NCBI GenBank assembly: GCA_003280225.1
Contig: QCFO01000007.1
Location: 1-64,000 of the forward strand
DNA: 64,000 nt
Reading direction: 5' to 3'
Origin: Prochlorococcus sp. AG-363-K07
GTDB taxonomy: Bacteria; Cyanobacteriota; Cyanobacteriia; PCC-6307; Cyanobiaceae
Below, piece by piece: positions 20,319-30,357 of the stretch. The position numbers were made by a program, and so were the translations under genes. Under the pieces are notes generated by a model that saw nothing but the letters and a program-made list of their open reading frames with translations, was not told where the DNA came from and searched no databases. Position 1 is the first letter of the stretch, and each line of letters starts with the position of its first letter.

Positions 20319-21181
20319 ATTCAGTGCGTCGGAGTTTTCGTGATGCGATTGTTGGATTATCGCTCGTAGGAGGGATAATCCTTTTTGCTGGAAGCCTTCT
20401 TTGGCTTAGAGGGGTAAGACTAGGTTCCAAAGCTTGGGTACTGAATGCAAACTTCTCAGACGCGAGTGGATTATCAGAAGGTTCACCCGTCACTTATAGA
20501 GGAATACTTATAGGGTCAGTTGGAGAAATCACTGTTAAACCTGAAACTGTTCAAGCGATTTTGAATATTGATAATGCTGATCTACTGCTAGCTAAGCCAG
20601 TAATCGCAAAACTAGTAAAAAACTCTCTCTTGGGTGGTGATGTCAAAATCACACTAATTAGTCAAGGAGCTCTACTACCTGAGGACTCAGCTCGACCAAT
20701 TGAGCAAGGTTGTATTAGTCAAAAAATGCTATGTGCAGGTGACACAATTAAAGGGCAGCCCTTAACTAGCATTTCCACACTCACAACCGAGATTGAACGA
20801 TTAGTTCGCAAGGCAGGAGAAAAGGATATTATTGATAATCTAGTCAGTTCAGCAGAGCAGTTTGATAAAACTCAAAAAGAACTAGAAAACCTTATTCTTC
20901 AAGCGAAGTTAGAAATGAATCGAGCTGCTCCAATTATATCTGAAATAACAAAAGCAACTATTCATATCAATAATATACTCTCAGCAATCGATAACCCAGA
21001 TACATTAAATAACATCACAGAAACCGCAGAAAATGCTAGGTCTTTATCAGAGAAAATAGATATCATTGGGGGTGACATAAATGAAATAATGGGTGACGAA
21101 GAACTTATGTCTGCAATCAGGAGTGTCACTATTGGTCTTGGAAAATTCTTTGAAGAAGTTTATCCACCAAAGTCAAAGTAA
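20315..21181 (+). CDS. MlaD/MCE-domain substrate-binding protein
   Basis: FRDAIVGLSLVGGIILFAGSLLWLRG...ANFSDASGLSEGSPVTYRGILIGSVGEI; translationally coupled to the ABC ATPase. Confidence 0.88.
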   Translation: MNSVRRSFRDAIVGLSLVGGIILFAGSLLWLRGVRLGSKAWVLNANFSDASGLSEGSPVTYRGILIGSVGEITVKPETVQAILNIDNADLLLAKPVIAKLVKNSLLGGDVKITLISQGALLPEDSARPIEQGCISQKMLCAGDTIKGQPLTSISTLTTEIERLVRKAGEKDIIDNLVSSAEQFDKTQKELENLILQAKLEMNRAAPIISEITKATIHINNILSAIDNPDTLNNITETAENARSLSEKIDIIGGDINEIMGDEELMSAIRSVTIGLGKFFEEVYPPKSK

Positions 21182-21243
21182 ATAAAACCTTTAAGTATCA
21201 ATACTGGCTTAAACCCTCTGAAGAAATATTGAAGTCATTTTAA

Positions 21244-23415
21244 CTACACAACCTCCCCGATTGCATCCATCGCTATTGCAGCTATTGCCTGATCACTTGC
21301 CTTAGGAAGTTGTACATATTTACCACCAGCAGCCTCAGCAAGCTCTTTACCCATTCCGCTCCCAATAAACTTTCGTTCAGTATCTATAACAAGCAACTTA
21401 ATACCAAGATTTCTATATCTAGACGCCACATCTAGCAACTCCTGCTTTAAGTCTATTGGATCGTCTCCCTCAAGTTCTGGCTGTCCCAAGGACTTGCCCA
21501 AAGGTACGTTTCCTCTGCCATCAGTTATTGCAACTACAACGACTTGTCCCAAATCACCAGTTGCAAGAGCATTTGCCCCAACACGTGCAGCCTGAGTCAA
21601 GCCATGGGCCAAAGGGGACCCTCCTCCACAAGGCATTGTTTCTAATCGTCTTTTTGCTGCTGTTATAGACCTAGTAGGAGGCAAGAGCACCTCAGCTTGA
21701 TCTCCTCTAAATGGAATCAAAGAGACCTCATCTCTATTTTCATATGCTTCTGTTAGTAACCTAATTACTGCACCTTTTGCACTTTGCATCCTATTTAGAG
21801 CCATAGAACCACTTGCATCTACTAGAAAAATGACCAAAGCCCCTGCCTTCCTTTGCAAAAGCTTGGCTCTGAGATCACCTTCTTCAACAATTACTTTTCG
21901 CTCTGGATGCCTAACTCTTCTTGCTTTCTGATAGGGAGCCGCAGCTCTTAATGTGGCATCTACTGCAATTCGTCTAACAGGTCCGCGGGGCAAAATAGGT
22001 TTGACATAACGGCCACGACTATCACTCAATACAGCTGATCTACTCCCGCTATTACCACTTTTGGACTTTGCTGCTGAAAAAAGCAAGAGATCCGGATCAA
22101 TCGCGCATGCTTCAGGATCAAGCATGAACTCTTCTGGAATCGGAGGAGAAGATTCTTCTTCAGGAGTATCTTCCTCATCCTGTTCGTTTTGATCTTGATC
22201 GTCTTCAGATTTGTCATCTTCAGGCTTTTCAGGGGGGGGTTGTTGATCCTCTGGGGGAGGCGGTTCTATTGGCTCATCCTGAGGGGGAATTTGAAGAGCT
22301 CTGGGTGCAATTACAAGCCGAACAGCCACTTGTAAATCGTCAGCATCCACGCTATCTCTTCCACCTAATGCCGCGTGAGCCTTAGCAACTCGCACTGCAT
22401 ATAGCTCTGATCGATGTCCTTCAACCCCTCCTCTAATAGCCTCTTTCACAAGATATTCAATTTGTTCATTGGTAATTTGGACATCTGTCAGCCATTGCCT
22501 AGCCAGCAAAAGCTGTGTGGCCAGTGATTCAGTTGATTCAGCCCATAATTTCGAGAAAGTTTCACTGCATTGACCATGTTGCAAAACTGATTGGGTGATT
22601 TCTACACGTTGTTCATTAGTAATCAGCTGGTCAGCAGAAAGAACTATTGCAAATCGATCTAACAAGTGATCTCGAACTGCTCCTTCTTCAGGGTTGTAAG
22701 TAGCTATAAGAAGTGGACGGCAAGGGTGGCTCAGGCTTAAACCTTCACGCTCTACACGATTCTCCCCTGCTCCTACTGCAGCAAGCATCAAATTTACGAT
22801 TCCATCATCTAACAAATTCAATTCATCTACGTAAAGCACACCTCTATGAGACTCAGCTAACAAACCTGGCTGAAAAACTGGAGTTCCACTAGCCAAAGAG
22901 GCTGTCACATCAACTGCGCCAACCAATCGATCTTCCGTCACTCCTAGCGGCAATTGAATAAAGGGAGCCGGAATAACTCGAGTAGGTACTTCAAAATCAA
23001 TATTCCCCTCAGTCCCTTGTTGAGCCTGAACAAATATCTGAGTTGCTTCGTCCCACTCGTCTGGATTTTTGGGGTCGAGATTGATCCCTATTGGCCGATT
23101 GAAAGGAGACCCTAGTTGCTTTTCTCCTTCGCTGTCAGAATCTAAAGAAAGAACCTCTATAGGAGGTAACAGTGCATGCAAGCCCCTAGCCAGGATTGAT
23201 TTACCGGTGCCTCTTCCACCAGCAATGATCACCCCTCCAAGCCCAGGATCTACAGCTGCAAGCATCAATGCCAACTTAAGAGTTCCATGTCCTGTAATCG
23301 CAGCCAAAGGAAAGGCGCGATCTGCCATCCCTTTGGCCATTAAATCTGAAGGCCTTGAGATGCTTTCCTTAGCGGTTGATCCGCTTGCAGCCATTGGATG
23401 CCCCCAACCAATCAA
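21244..23415 (-). CDS. chlD: Magnesium chelatase subunit D
   Basis: N-terminal AAA+ ([26 protein letters not shown]), acidic/proline linker, C-terminal VWA ([31 protein letters not shown]). Confidence 0.94.
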   Translation of the reverse strand: MIGWGHPMAASGSTAKESISRPSDLMAKGMADRAFPLAAITGHGTLKLALMLAAVDPGLGGVIIAGGRGTGKSILARGLHALLPPIEVLSLDSDSEGEKQLGSPFNRPIGINLDPKNPDEWDEATQIFVQAQQGTEGNIDFEVPTRVIPAPFIQLPLGVTEDRLVGAVDVTASLASGTPVFQPGLLAESHRGVLYVDELNLLDDGIVNLMLAAVGAGENRVEREGLSLSHPCRPLLIATYNPEEGAVRDHLLDRFAIVLSADQLITNEQRVEITQSVLQHGQCSETFSKLWAESTESLATQLLLARQWLTDVQITNEQIEYLVKEAIRGGVEGHRSELYAVRVAKAHAALGGRDSVDADDLQVAVRLVIAPRALQIPPQDEPIEPPPPEDQQPPPEKPEDDKSEDDQDQNEQDEEDTPEEESSPPIPEEFMLDPEACAIDPDLLLFSAAKSKSGNSGSRSAVLSDSRGRYVKPILPRGPVRRIAVDATLRAAAPYQKARRVRHPERKVIVEEGDLRAKLLQRKAGALVIFLVDASGSMALNRMQSAKGAVIRLLTEAYENRDEVSLIPFRGDQAEVLLPPTRSITAAKRRLETMPCGGGSPLAHGLTQAARVGANALATGDLGQVVVVAITDGRGNVPLGKSLGQPELEGDDPIDLKQELLDVASRYRNLGIKLLVIDTERKFIGSGMGKELAEAAGGKYVQLPKASDQAIAAIAMDAIGEVV

Positions 23416-23450
23416 ATCCTTACCAGTCTCGCTGATCGGCTCATATTCTC

Positions 23451-24023
23451 ATGACTTTCGAGGAACCAAATCTTCTTGCTGTTGGGCTAGGTGCCAACCT
23501 CCCAAGTCCAATTGGTCCACCAATCTCCACGCTTATTGCAGTAAGACCTATCCTGCAAAAAGTTATTCAAGATTGGCTATCTCAAGTAACTGGTGAAAAA
23601 ACAGATAGAGACAAGCATTCCAATGATTTGGAATGGTGTTGGTCATCTTTGTATGAGACAACTCCAATAGGCGGACCCAGTCAGCAAAATCCTTATATCA
23701 ATGCTGTTCTTGTTGTAAATGGTGAAAGGTTGGCATCTGTAATCCCATGTGAATCTGCAGCAAGAAATCTGTTAGAAAGATTTTTAAAAATCGAAAAAGA
23801 TTTTGGCCGAGATCGCAAAACTACTGAGATCCGCTGGGGGCCAAGATCTCTAGATTTAGATTTACTAGGATGGGGAAGCCTACAAGTACATCAGAAAGAT
23901 CTAATACTCCCGCACCCACGACTTCTAGCAAGAAGCTTTGTCATAGTGCCATTAGGAGAAGCTCTAACCCAAAAAGAATCACAACCTCCGTTCATAAAAA
24001 CCAAGCTGGACTGGCCTAAATGA
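23451..24023 (+). CDS. folK: 2-amino-4-hydroxy-6-hydroxymethyldihydropteridine pyrophosphokinase
   Basis: LLAVGLGANLPSP...YETTPIGGPSQQNPYINAVLVV...FGRDRKTTEIRWGPRSLDLDLLGWG...LPHPRLLARSFVIVPL. Confidence 0.92.
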   Translation: MTFEEPNLLAVGLGANLPSPIGPPISTLIAVRPILQKVIQDWLSQVTGEKTDRDKHSNDLEWCWSSLYETTPIGGPSQQNPYINAVLVVNGERLASVIPCESAARNLLERFLKIEKDFGRDRKTTEIRWGPRSLDLDLLGWGSLQVHQKDLILPHPRLLARSFVIVPLGEALTQKESQPPFIKTKLDWPK

Positions 24024-24053
24024 GACTTTCCTGACGACCAAATAATCAGGTAA

Positions 24054-24653
24054 TTGCTAAAAAAGACATGCTGGTATCCAAAGAATTTGTACATGACACC
24101 ATTATCTCCAACAGAACCTTCAGTCCTTATCGAAGAAAAGGCTTCATTACAAGCTAAAAAAATTAGGTTTGAGATCAATAAGATCAGATTGCCAATGGGC
24201 TTAGAAAAAGAATTTGGATCAATCAAACATCCAGGCGCTTCACTAGCAGTTCCACAAACTAATGATGGGAAATTTGTACTACTCCGACAATACAGATTCG
24301 CGATCTCCAGAAGAATCATTGAATTTCCTGCAGGCACATTAGAAGATGGAGAAAATCCTCTTAGCTCAATGAAAAGAGAGCTTGGAGAAGAAACAGGTTA
24401 TGAAGCATATGAATGGGAATCACTTGGGCAAATGTGTCCTTGCCCAGGATATTCCGATGAAATCATTCATATGTATTTAGCTAGGAATCTTACGCATATA
24501 GCTGAACCACCTCCAGGAGATGATGACGAAGATATTGAAGTATTAATTATGAGCAAAAGCGAAATAAATAAATGCATCTCAAGCGGGAATGAACTCCTAG
24601 ATGGGAAAAGCATTACTGCATGGTACAGAGCTTGTCAATTAATAGAAAATTAG
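24054..24653 (+). CDS. NUDIX hydrolase (ADP-ribose pyrophosphatase-like)
   Basis: Nudix box context EFPAGTLEDGENPLSSMKRELGEETGYEA. Confidence 0.88.
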   Translation: MLKKTCWYPKNLYMTPLSPTEPSVLIEEKASLQAKKIRFEINKIRLPMGLEKEFGSIKHPGASLAVPQTNDGKFVLLRQYRFAISRRIIEFPAGTLEDGENPLSSMKRELGEETGYEAYEWESLGQMCPCPGYSDEIIHMYLARNLTHIAEPPPGDDDEDIEVLIMSKSEINKCISSGNELLDGKSITAWYRACQLIEN

Positions 24654-24716
24654 GAAAGTACTTATAGTCTCATATGGAAAATAGCTTTCTAATTAATTTT
24701 AATAATCAATCTAATC

Positions 24717-25913
24717 TTACTCAGTAAGAATTGTTTTAACCCTAGAGATAACGTAGTCCTGCTGTTCCTTAGTGATTTCAGGAAATATTGGCAAGCTAAG
24801 CACTTCGCAGCAAAGTTTCTCAGTCTTTGGCAAGCTACCGACTTTATATCCTAAGTCAGCATATGCAGGTTGTAGATGAATAGGAATAGGATAATAAATA
24901 ATTGTAGTCACTCCTTCTGATTCAAGATCAAGCTTGAATCTATCCCGAGGATTTTCATTGTTTGGGAAGGAAAAGTATTTGTCTTTGAATGGCTTTTGAT
25001 TCCTAGCGAAGTTTTCAATTTGGTCAGAAAAAGATTTGATTCTTATTACAAATTGATTCCAACAATGCGTTGCATTCTCTTCATCCAACTCGGCAGGCAA
25101 GATCAAACTTGGACAATCACCAAGCATCTCTTGATAGTATTTAGCAACTGCCTGACGTTGATCAATCCAACCCATTAGCTTTGGTAATTTCACATTTAAT
25201 ACCGCAGCTTGAATAGCATCCATACGACTGTTATAACCCAATTCAGTATGCAAATAGCGACTTGGCATTCCATGCATTGAAAGGTGACGCATCCGCATAG
25301 CAAGGGAAGCATCATTAGTAACTACTGCTCCACTATCTCCAGCCGCTCCAAGATTCTTAGTAGGGAAGAAGCTAAAACAACCAATATTGCCCCAACTACC
25401 AACTGAGCAGCCGTTCCACTTGGCACCAGCAGCCTGCGCGCAGTCTTCGATGACTTTTAATTTATACTTTCTTGCAATAGTTAACAACTTCTCCATATTT
25501 ACAGGTCTACCAAAAAGATGAACAGGCATTATTGCTTTTGTCGACGAATTTATAGCTTTTTCTAGCTCCGAAAGATCAAGTAAATAATCATCATCACTTA
25601 CATCAACAAAAACAGGTTTGGCTCCTACAGCACTAATTGCTTCGGCGGTTGCAAAAAAACTAAATGAGCAAGTAATTACCTCATCCCCAACCCCTATATC
25701 AAGAGCTCTTAAAGCCAGAATCAAGGCATCTGTCCCACTATTACAGCTGACTGCATTAGAGACCCCAAGGGTCCGAGCAAATGATTCTTCAAAAGCCTCA
25801 ACTTCTTCACCACCGATGAAGTGGCCACTTCTTAAAACCCTCGAGATAGCAATATCAAGTTCAGGCGCAAGATTGGCAAGCTGCTTGGAAAGACTAAAAG
25901 GTGGGACCTGCAT
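24717..25913 (-). CDS. DegT/DnrJ/EryC1/StrS family aminotransferase
   Basis: AVSCNSGTDALILALRALDIGVGDEVITCSFSFFATAEAI...VIEDCAQAAGAKWNG...GCFSFFPTKNLGAAGDSGAVVTND. Confidence 0.92.
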   Translation of the reverse strand: MQVPPFSLSKQLANLAPELDIAISRVLRSGHFIGGEEVEAFEESFARTLGVSNAVSCNSGTDALILALRALDIGVGDEVITCSFSFFATAEAISAVGAKPVFVDVSDDDYLLDLSELEKAINSSTKAIMPVHLFGRPVNMEKLLTIARKYKLKVIEDCAQAAGAKWNGCSVGSWGNIGCFSFFPTKNLGAAGDSGAVVTNDASLAMRMRHLSMHGMPSRYLHTELGYNSRMDAIQAAVLNVKLPKLMGWIDQRQAVAKYYQEMLGDCPSLILPAELDEENATHCWNQFVIRIKSFSDQIENFARNQKPFKDKYFSFPNNENPRDRFKLDLESEGVTTIIYYPIPIHLQPAYADLGYKVGSLPKTEKLCCEVLSLPIFPEITKEQQDYVISRVKTILTE

Positions 25914-25962
25914 AAAATAACCTTACGACCTGGGAAAAAACGATTGGTAATTAGTGAGGGAA

Positions 25963-26583
25963 TCATCCAAACCAATAAGGCTCCTGTCCAGGGTGCCACT
26001 TGATATTGCACCCAATAGAAGGTTGTTGATCTGAAGAAACTTCTTTGCCTTCTAAAACAGCATCCAAAGCGGAGCGCAAATCAGATCCATTTACGGGCAG
26101 TCTATTTCCTGGTCTACTGCTGTCTAACTGACCTCTATAGCGCAACCTTTGTTGATTATCTTGTTGCATTGAGAATAAAAAGAAATCGGGGGTACACGCA
26201 GCCTTGAGATCTTTAGCAAGAGCTTGTTCTTCATCTATGAGATAGGGAAACCTCCATCCACGTTTTTCTACCTGAAGGGCTAATTGCTGAGGCGCATCTT
26301 GAGGATGAGTAATCAAGCTATTACTTGATACAGCAAGTATTTGCACCTTATCTCCATAGTCATGATCTAACATTGAGATCTGAGGCTCAATATGCTTTAC
26401 AAATGGACAATGAGCACATATCACCATCAAGAGGATAGGTTTCTTATTAAGCATTTTATTGCTGATTGTGCCTGGGCCCCCTGATTGGTCTTGATCTAAC
26501 AAAGTCGAATTTTGAACAACTTTCAAATCAAAGGAGGGGAGCCTTGTCCCCAAAGGAAGCATTGTGGAAAATGTACGAACCAT
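25963..26583 (-). CDS. Thioredoxin-fold/AhpC-TSA family protein
   Basis: ILLMVICAHCPFVKHIEPQISMLDHDYGDKVQILAVSSNS... CxxC (CAHC) peroxiredoxin-like. Confidence 0.78.
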   Translation of the reverse strand: MVRTFSTMLPLGTRLPSFDLKVVQNSTLLDQDQSGGPGTISNKMLNKKPILLMVICAHCPFVKHIEPQISMLDHDYGDKVQILAVSSNSLITHPQDAPQQLALQVEKRGWRFPYLIDEEQALAKDLKAACTPDFFLFSMQQDNQQRLRYRGQLDSSRPGNRLPVNGSDLRSALDAVLEGKEVSSDQQPSIGCNIKWHPGQEPYWFG

Positions 26584-26693
26584 ATGATCGGATAAAAAGG
26601 GCTGTAATGGATTAGTAGCGATATAAGGGCATTCTTTACAAGCAGTGCCCTATATAGGAGAGAATCACACTAATTCAACAAAAATTCTTTCAG

Positions 26694-27476
26694 ATGCTTC
26701 TCGATCTAAGCGGCAAAAAGATTCTTGTAACAGGCATTGCAAATAATCGCTCTATTGCTTGGGGCATTGCTCAACAACTAAGCGCAGCCGGTGCCGATCT
26801 TGGAATCACCTACCTACCTGATGAAAAAGGCAGGTTTGAGGCAAAAGTAAAAGAACTGACCGCTCCCCTCAACCCCAGTCTTTTCCTGCCACTAAATGTT
26901 CAAAATCAAGCGCAGATCGAAGAAGTGTTTAATGCAATCCAATCAAATTGGGGACAATTAGATGGATTAGTGCATTGTCTGGCATTCGCTGGTAAAGAAG
27001 AACTCATTGGTGATTACAGCAACACAACTGCAGAGGGGTTTTCACGAGCTTTAGAGATAAGCGCATATTCTTTAGCACCTCTTTGCAAACATGCAAAACC
27101 TCTATTCTCCGAAGGAGCAGGTGTAGTCACTCTTACCTATTTGGGAGCGGAAAGAGCAATCCCAAATTACAACGTAATGGGTGTAGCAAAGGCAGCATTA
27201 GAGGCTTCAGTTCGCTATCTTTCCGCTGAGCTAGGCGCTGATAAACAAGTCAGAGTCAATGCAATTAGCGCAGGTCCTATAAGAACTTTGGCTAGCTCTG
27301 CTATAGGGGGAATTCTAGAAATGATTCATAATGTTGAGGAGAAAGCTCCTTTGCGCAGAACTGTTACTCAAAAAGAAGTGGGAAATACAGCGGCCTTCCT
27401 TCTAAGTGACTTAGCAAGTGGTATTTCAGGTCAAACTCTTTACGTTGATGCTGGCTATTGCATTAATGGGATGTAA
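26694..27476 (+). CDS. fabI: Enoyl-[acyl-carrier-protein] reductase (NADH)
   Basis: ILVTGIANNRSIAWGIAQQLSAAGADLGITYL...LVHCLAFA...YLGAERAIPNYNVMGVAKAALEASVRYLSAELG...VRVNAISAGPIRTLA. Confidence 0.95.
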   Translation: MLLDLSGKKILVTGIANNRSIAWGIAQQLSAAGADLGITYLPDEKGRFEAKVKELTAPLNPSLFLPLNVQNQAQIEEVFNAIQSNWGQLDGLVHCLAFAGKEELIGDYSNTTAEGFSRALEISAYSLAPLCKHAKPLFSEGAGVVTLTYLGAERAIPNYNVMGVAKAALEASVRYLSAELGADKQVRVNAISAGPIRTLASSAIGGILEMIHNVEEKAPLRRTVTQKEVGNTAAFLLSDLASGISGQTLYVDAGYCINGM

Positions 27477-27517
27477 TTACATTAATGCAATATGCGCTCA
27501 ACTTATAGGCAAGAGAA

Positions 27518-28135
27518 ATGAAATCATCACGTCAGGGGAATGTTCATCGCACCACTAAGGAGACAGACGTGTTGTTGCGTCTCAATCTTGATGGCAGTGG
27601 CAATTGCAAAGTTTCTACAGGTATTCCATTCCTAGACCACATGCTTCAACAAATAGCTAGCCATGGATTGTTTGATCTTGAAGCAAAAGCCAAAGGAGAT
27701 ATTCACATAGACGATCATCACACCAATGAGGATGTTGGTATTGCCTTTGGCCAAGCTTTGGCAACAGCCTTAGGGGATCGAAAAGGAATTACTAGATTCG
27801 GTCATTTTGTTGCGCCTCTAGATGAAGCCTTAGTACATGTAGTTCTTGATTGTTCAGGAAGGCCCCACCTTAGTTATCAGCTCGAAATTCCAGCCCAAAA
27901 AATTGGAAGCTATGACACTGAACTAGTTAAAGAATTCTTTGTCGCCGTTGTAAACAACAGCGGACTAACTATGCATATCAAGCAATTAAGTGGAACCAAC
28001 TCACATCACATAGTCGAAGCATGTTTCAAAGCATTCTCCAGAGCACTAAGAATGGCCACTGAATTTGATCCGAGAAGATCAGATGCAATTCCAAGTAGCA
28101 AAGGGGTACTAGAGCAAGCTGGGCAAAATAATTAA
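27518..28135 (+). CDS. hisB: Imidazoleglycerol-phosphate dehydratase
   Basis: [47 protein letters not shown]...[16 protein letters not shown]. Confidence 0.96.
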   Translation: MKSSRQGNVHRTTKETDVLLRLNLDGSGNCKVSTGIPFLDHMLQQIASHGLFDLEAKAKGDIHIDDHHTNEDVGIAFGQALATALGDRKGITRFGHFVAPLDEALVHVVLDCSGRPHLSYQLEIPAQKIGSYDTELVKEFFVAVVNNSGLTMHIKQLSGTNSHHIVEACFKAFSRALRMATEFDPRRSDAIPSSKGVLEQAGQNN

Positions 28136-28212
28136 AGATCTTTTCTTCAAAGCATTACTCACGGCCAAATTCGATTTACGCGAATATGAACTAATAGCTA
28201 AAGCATCAATTC

Positions 28213-29703
28213 GTGGAAGAACCTTTCTTGAATCATTCATCCAAAAGAGCTTCTGGTCAATTTGATAGGGAAGACTGGGCTAGCGCTTACGGCAATGTAG
28301 AAGCTGAATTAACAAATATCTCTTTAAAAGCAAGTCGCGGGAAAATCCCTACTGAAATGAATGGCTTTTTTTATAAAAACGGTCCAGGCCGTCTAGAAAG
28401 AAATGGCCATTGGGTCCATCACCCATTCGATGGAGATGGAATGATCTCTGCTGTTCAATTCAGCAATGGAGAAGTTAATCTAACCAATCGATTCGTTAGA
28501 ACTAAAGCCTGGCAGGAAGAAGAAGTATTAGGGAAATTTCTTTATAGAGGAGTTTTTGGAACCCAAAAAGAAGGCGGAATAATGAAAAATGCCTTTGATG
28601 TCCGGCTGAAGAACATTGCCAATACAAATGTGGTCAAGCTTGGAAATGACTTATTAGCTCTTTGGGAGGCAGCAGAACCTCATGCATTAGATCCAATTAC
28701 TTTGGAGACAAAGGGAATTTCTAACCTTGAAGGAACACTTAAAAAAGGTGAAGCATTTAGTGCTCACCCAAGATTTGATCCAGGACATTACGGACAAAAG
28801 AGGATGGTTTCCTTTGGAGTTAAAACGGGACCAAAAAGCACCATTAGACTCATGGAGTTTGAAGTCGATGGAACAAATTCCGGGAAACTAATTAGTGACA
28901 GACAAGATACTTTTAATGGGTTCGCCTTTCTTCATGACTTCGCCATAACACCGAACTGGGCAATCTTTTTGCAAAATGCAATTGCTTTTAATCCAATACC
29001 ATTCCTTTTAGGCCAAAAAGGTGCAGGCCAATGCTTATCATCACAAAAAAATGGGCGCGCAAAATTTTGGTTAATTCCACGCAATTCAGGGACCTTCGCT
29101 GGTGAATCCCCGAGAGAATTAGATGCTCCTGATGGATTTGTTTTCCATCATCTAAATGCATGGGAAGAAGGTGAGGAAATAATTATAGACAGTATTTACT
29201 ATCGTGATTTTCCTTCCATCGAACCAGAAGAAAACTTTCGAGAAATTAATTTTGATTCAATACCAGAGGGGATCCTCAAAAGATGTCAAATAAATAGTAA
29301 AAATAATAAAGTCAAGACAACACAGCTAAGTCCACAATGCTGCGAATTTGCAATGGTTAATCCACGCTTCGTAGGACTTAAAGGAAGCTATAGCTGGATG
29401 GCATCGGCAGCTAAAAAGTGTGGGAATGGTCCGCTCCAATCTATTAAAAAAATAGATCTCAAAAGTAATGAAGAATTATTTTGGAGTTGTGCCCCCAGAG
29501 GGTTTGTAAGTGAGCCACTCATGGTACCCAAACCAAACTCAAACTTAGAAGATGATGGTTGGGTTCTTGTATTAGTGTGGAATGGCTGTCGTCGTGGAAC
29601 AGACCTAGTAATATTAAATGCAAGTAATCTTCACGAGGAAGCAGTAATAGAACTCCCCCTCTCAATCCCACATGGACTCCATGGAACGTGGGTTGCTGAA
29701 TAA
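28213..29703 (+). CDS. Carotenoid cleavage oxygenase family protein (apocarotenoid 15,15'-oxygenase-like)
   Basis: GFFYKNGPGRLERNGHWVHHPFDGDGMISAVQF...FLHDFAITPNWAIFLQ...IPHGLHGTWV, with the family's iron-ligand His context. Confidence 0.88.
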   Translation: MEEPFLNHSSKRASGQFDREDWASAYGNVEAELTNISLKASRGKIPTEMNGFFYKNGPGRLERNGHWVHHPFDGDGMISAVQFSNGEVNLTNRFVRTKAWQEEEVLGKFLYRGVFGTQKEGGIMKNAFDVRLKNIANTNVVKLGNDLLALWEAAEPHALDPITLETKGISNLEGTLKKGEAFSAHPRFDPGHYGQKRMVSFGVKTGPKSTIRLMEFEVDGTNSGKLISDRQDTFNGFAFLHDFAITPNWAIFLQNAIAFNPIPFLLGQKGAGQCLSSQKNGRAKFWLIPRNSGTFAGESPRELDAPDGFVFHHLNAWEEGEEIIIDSIYYRDFPSIEPEENFREINFDSIPEGILKRCQINSKNNKVKTTQLSPQCCEFAMVNPRFVGLKGSYSWMASAAKKCGNGPLQSIKKIDLKSNEELFWSCAPRGFVSEPLMVPKPNSNLEDDGWVLVLVWNGCRRGTDLVILNASNLHEEAVIELPLSIPHGLHGTWVAE

Positions 29704-29763
29704 CAAATATCTAAGTAAACTAACAAGCTTACTATGCATATTTCACAAGAATAGATATCACAT

Positions 29764-30357
29764 TTACAGGATATTTGCCAATCTTTCTTCTAGCATGCTA
29801 AAAGCTTTCCCTCTATGACTAAGTGCTTGCTTCTCACTGAGTTTCATTTCAGCGAAAGTGAGTCCGCAGTTATTTACTTCAAAAATAGGATCATAACCAA
29901 AACCCTTACTTCCTCTTGGTTCTTTAGTAATCAGTCCTTCGCATTTTGCTTGGACCTCAACTAGAATTTTATTATCAGGAGCAGCTAAACAAAGGGCTGA
30001 ACTAAAATAAGCCGACCTATCATTAAAAGGTTTTAATTCTTGAAGTAACCTTTTAATCCGGTCCTCATCAGTTTCTGCATATCTTGCTGAATGGATGCCA
30101 GGGGCTCCACCAAGAGCATTCACGCATAATCCGGAATCATCAGCAAGAGTCCACTCTCTCGTTATGTTGGCTACTGAAAAAGCTTTTAAACGAGCATTAT
30201 CAACAAAGGTATCTCCTGTCTCATCAATTTGAATATCTTCTGGTTTAGGTTTCACTAAGAATGGAAATTCTGAGAGCAGGTAAGAGAATTCTTTCACTTT
30301 CCCTAAGTTTCCTGATGCAACGACTAAAGTAGTCTTTTGTAAATATCTTTTGCTCAT
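29764..30357 (-). CDS. Non-canonical purine NTP pyrophosphatase (RdgB/HAM1)
   Basis: LVVASGNLGKVKEFSYLL...WTLADDSGLCVNALGGAPGIHSARYA...GFGYDPIFEV...LSHRGKAF. Confidence 0.93.
   Translation of the reverse strand: MSKRYLQKTTLVVASGNLGKVKEFSYLLSEFPFLVKPKPEDIQIDETGDTFVDNARLKAFSVANITREWTLADDSGLCVNALGGAPGIHSARYAETDEDRIKRLLQELKPFNDRSAYFSSALCLAAPDNKILVEVQAKCEGLITKEPRGSKGFGYDPIFEVNNCGLTFAEMKLSEKQALSHRGKAFSMLEERLANIL

Noticed and set aside
23069-23596. 175-aa plus-strand ORF
   Set aside because: Antisense to chlD and overlapping folK in another frame
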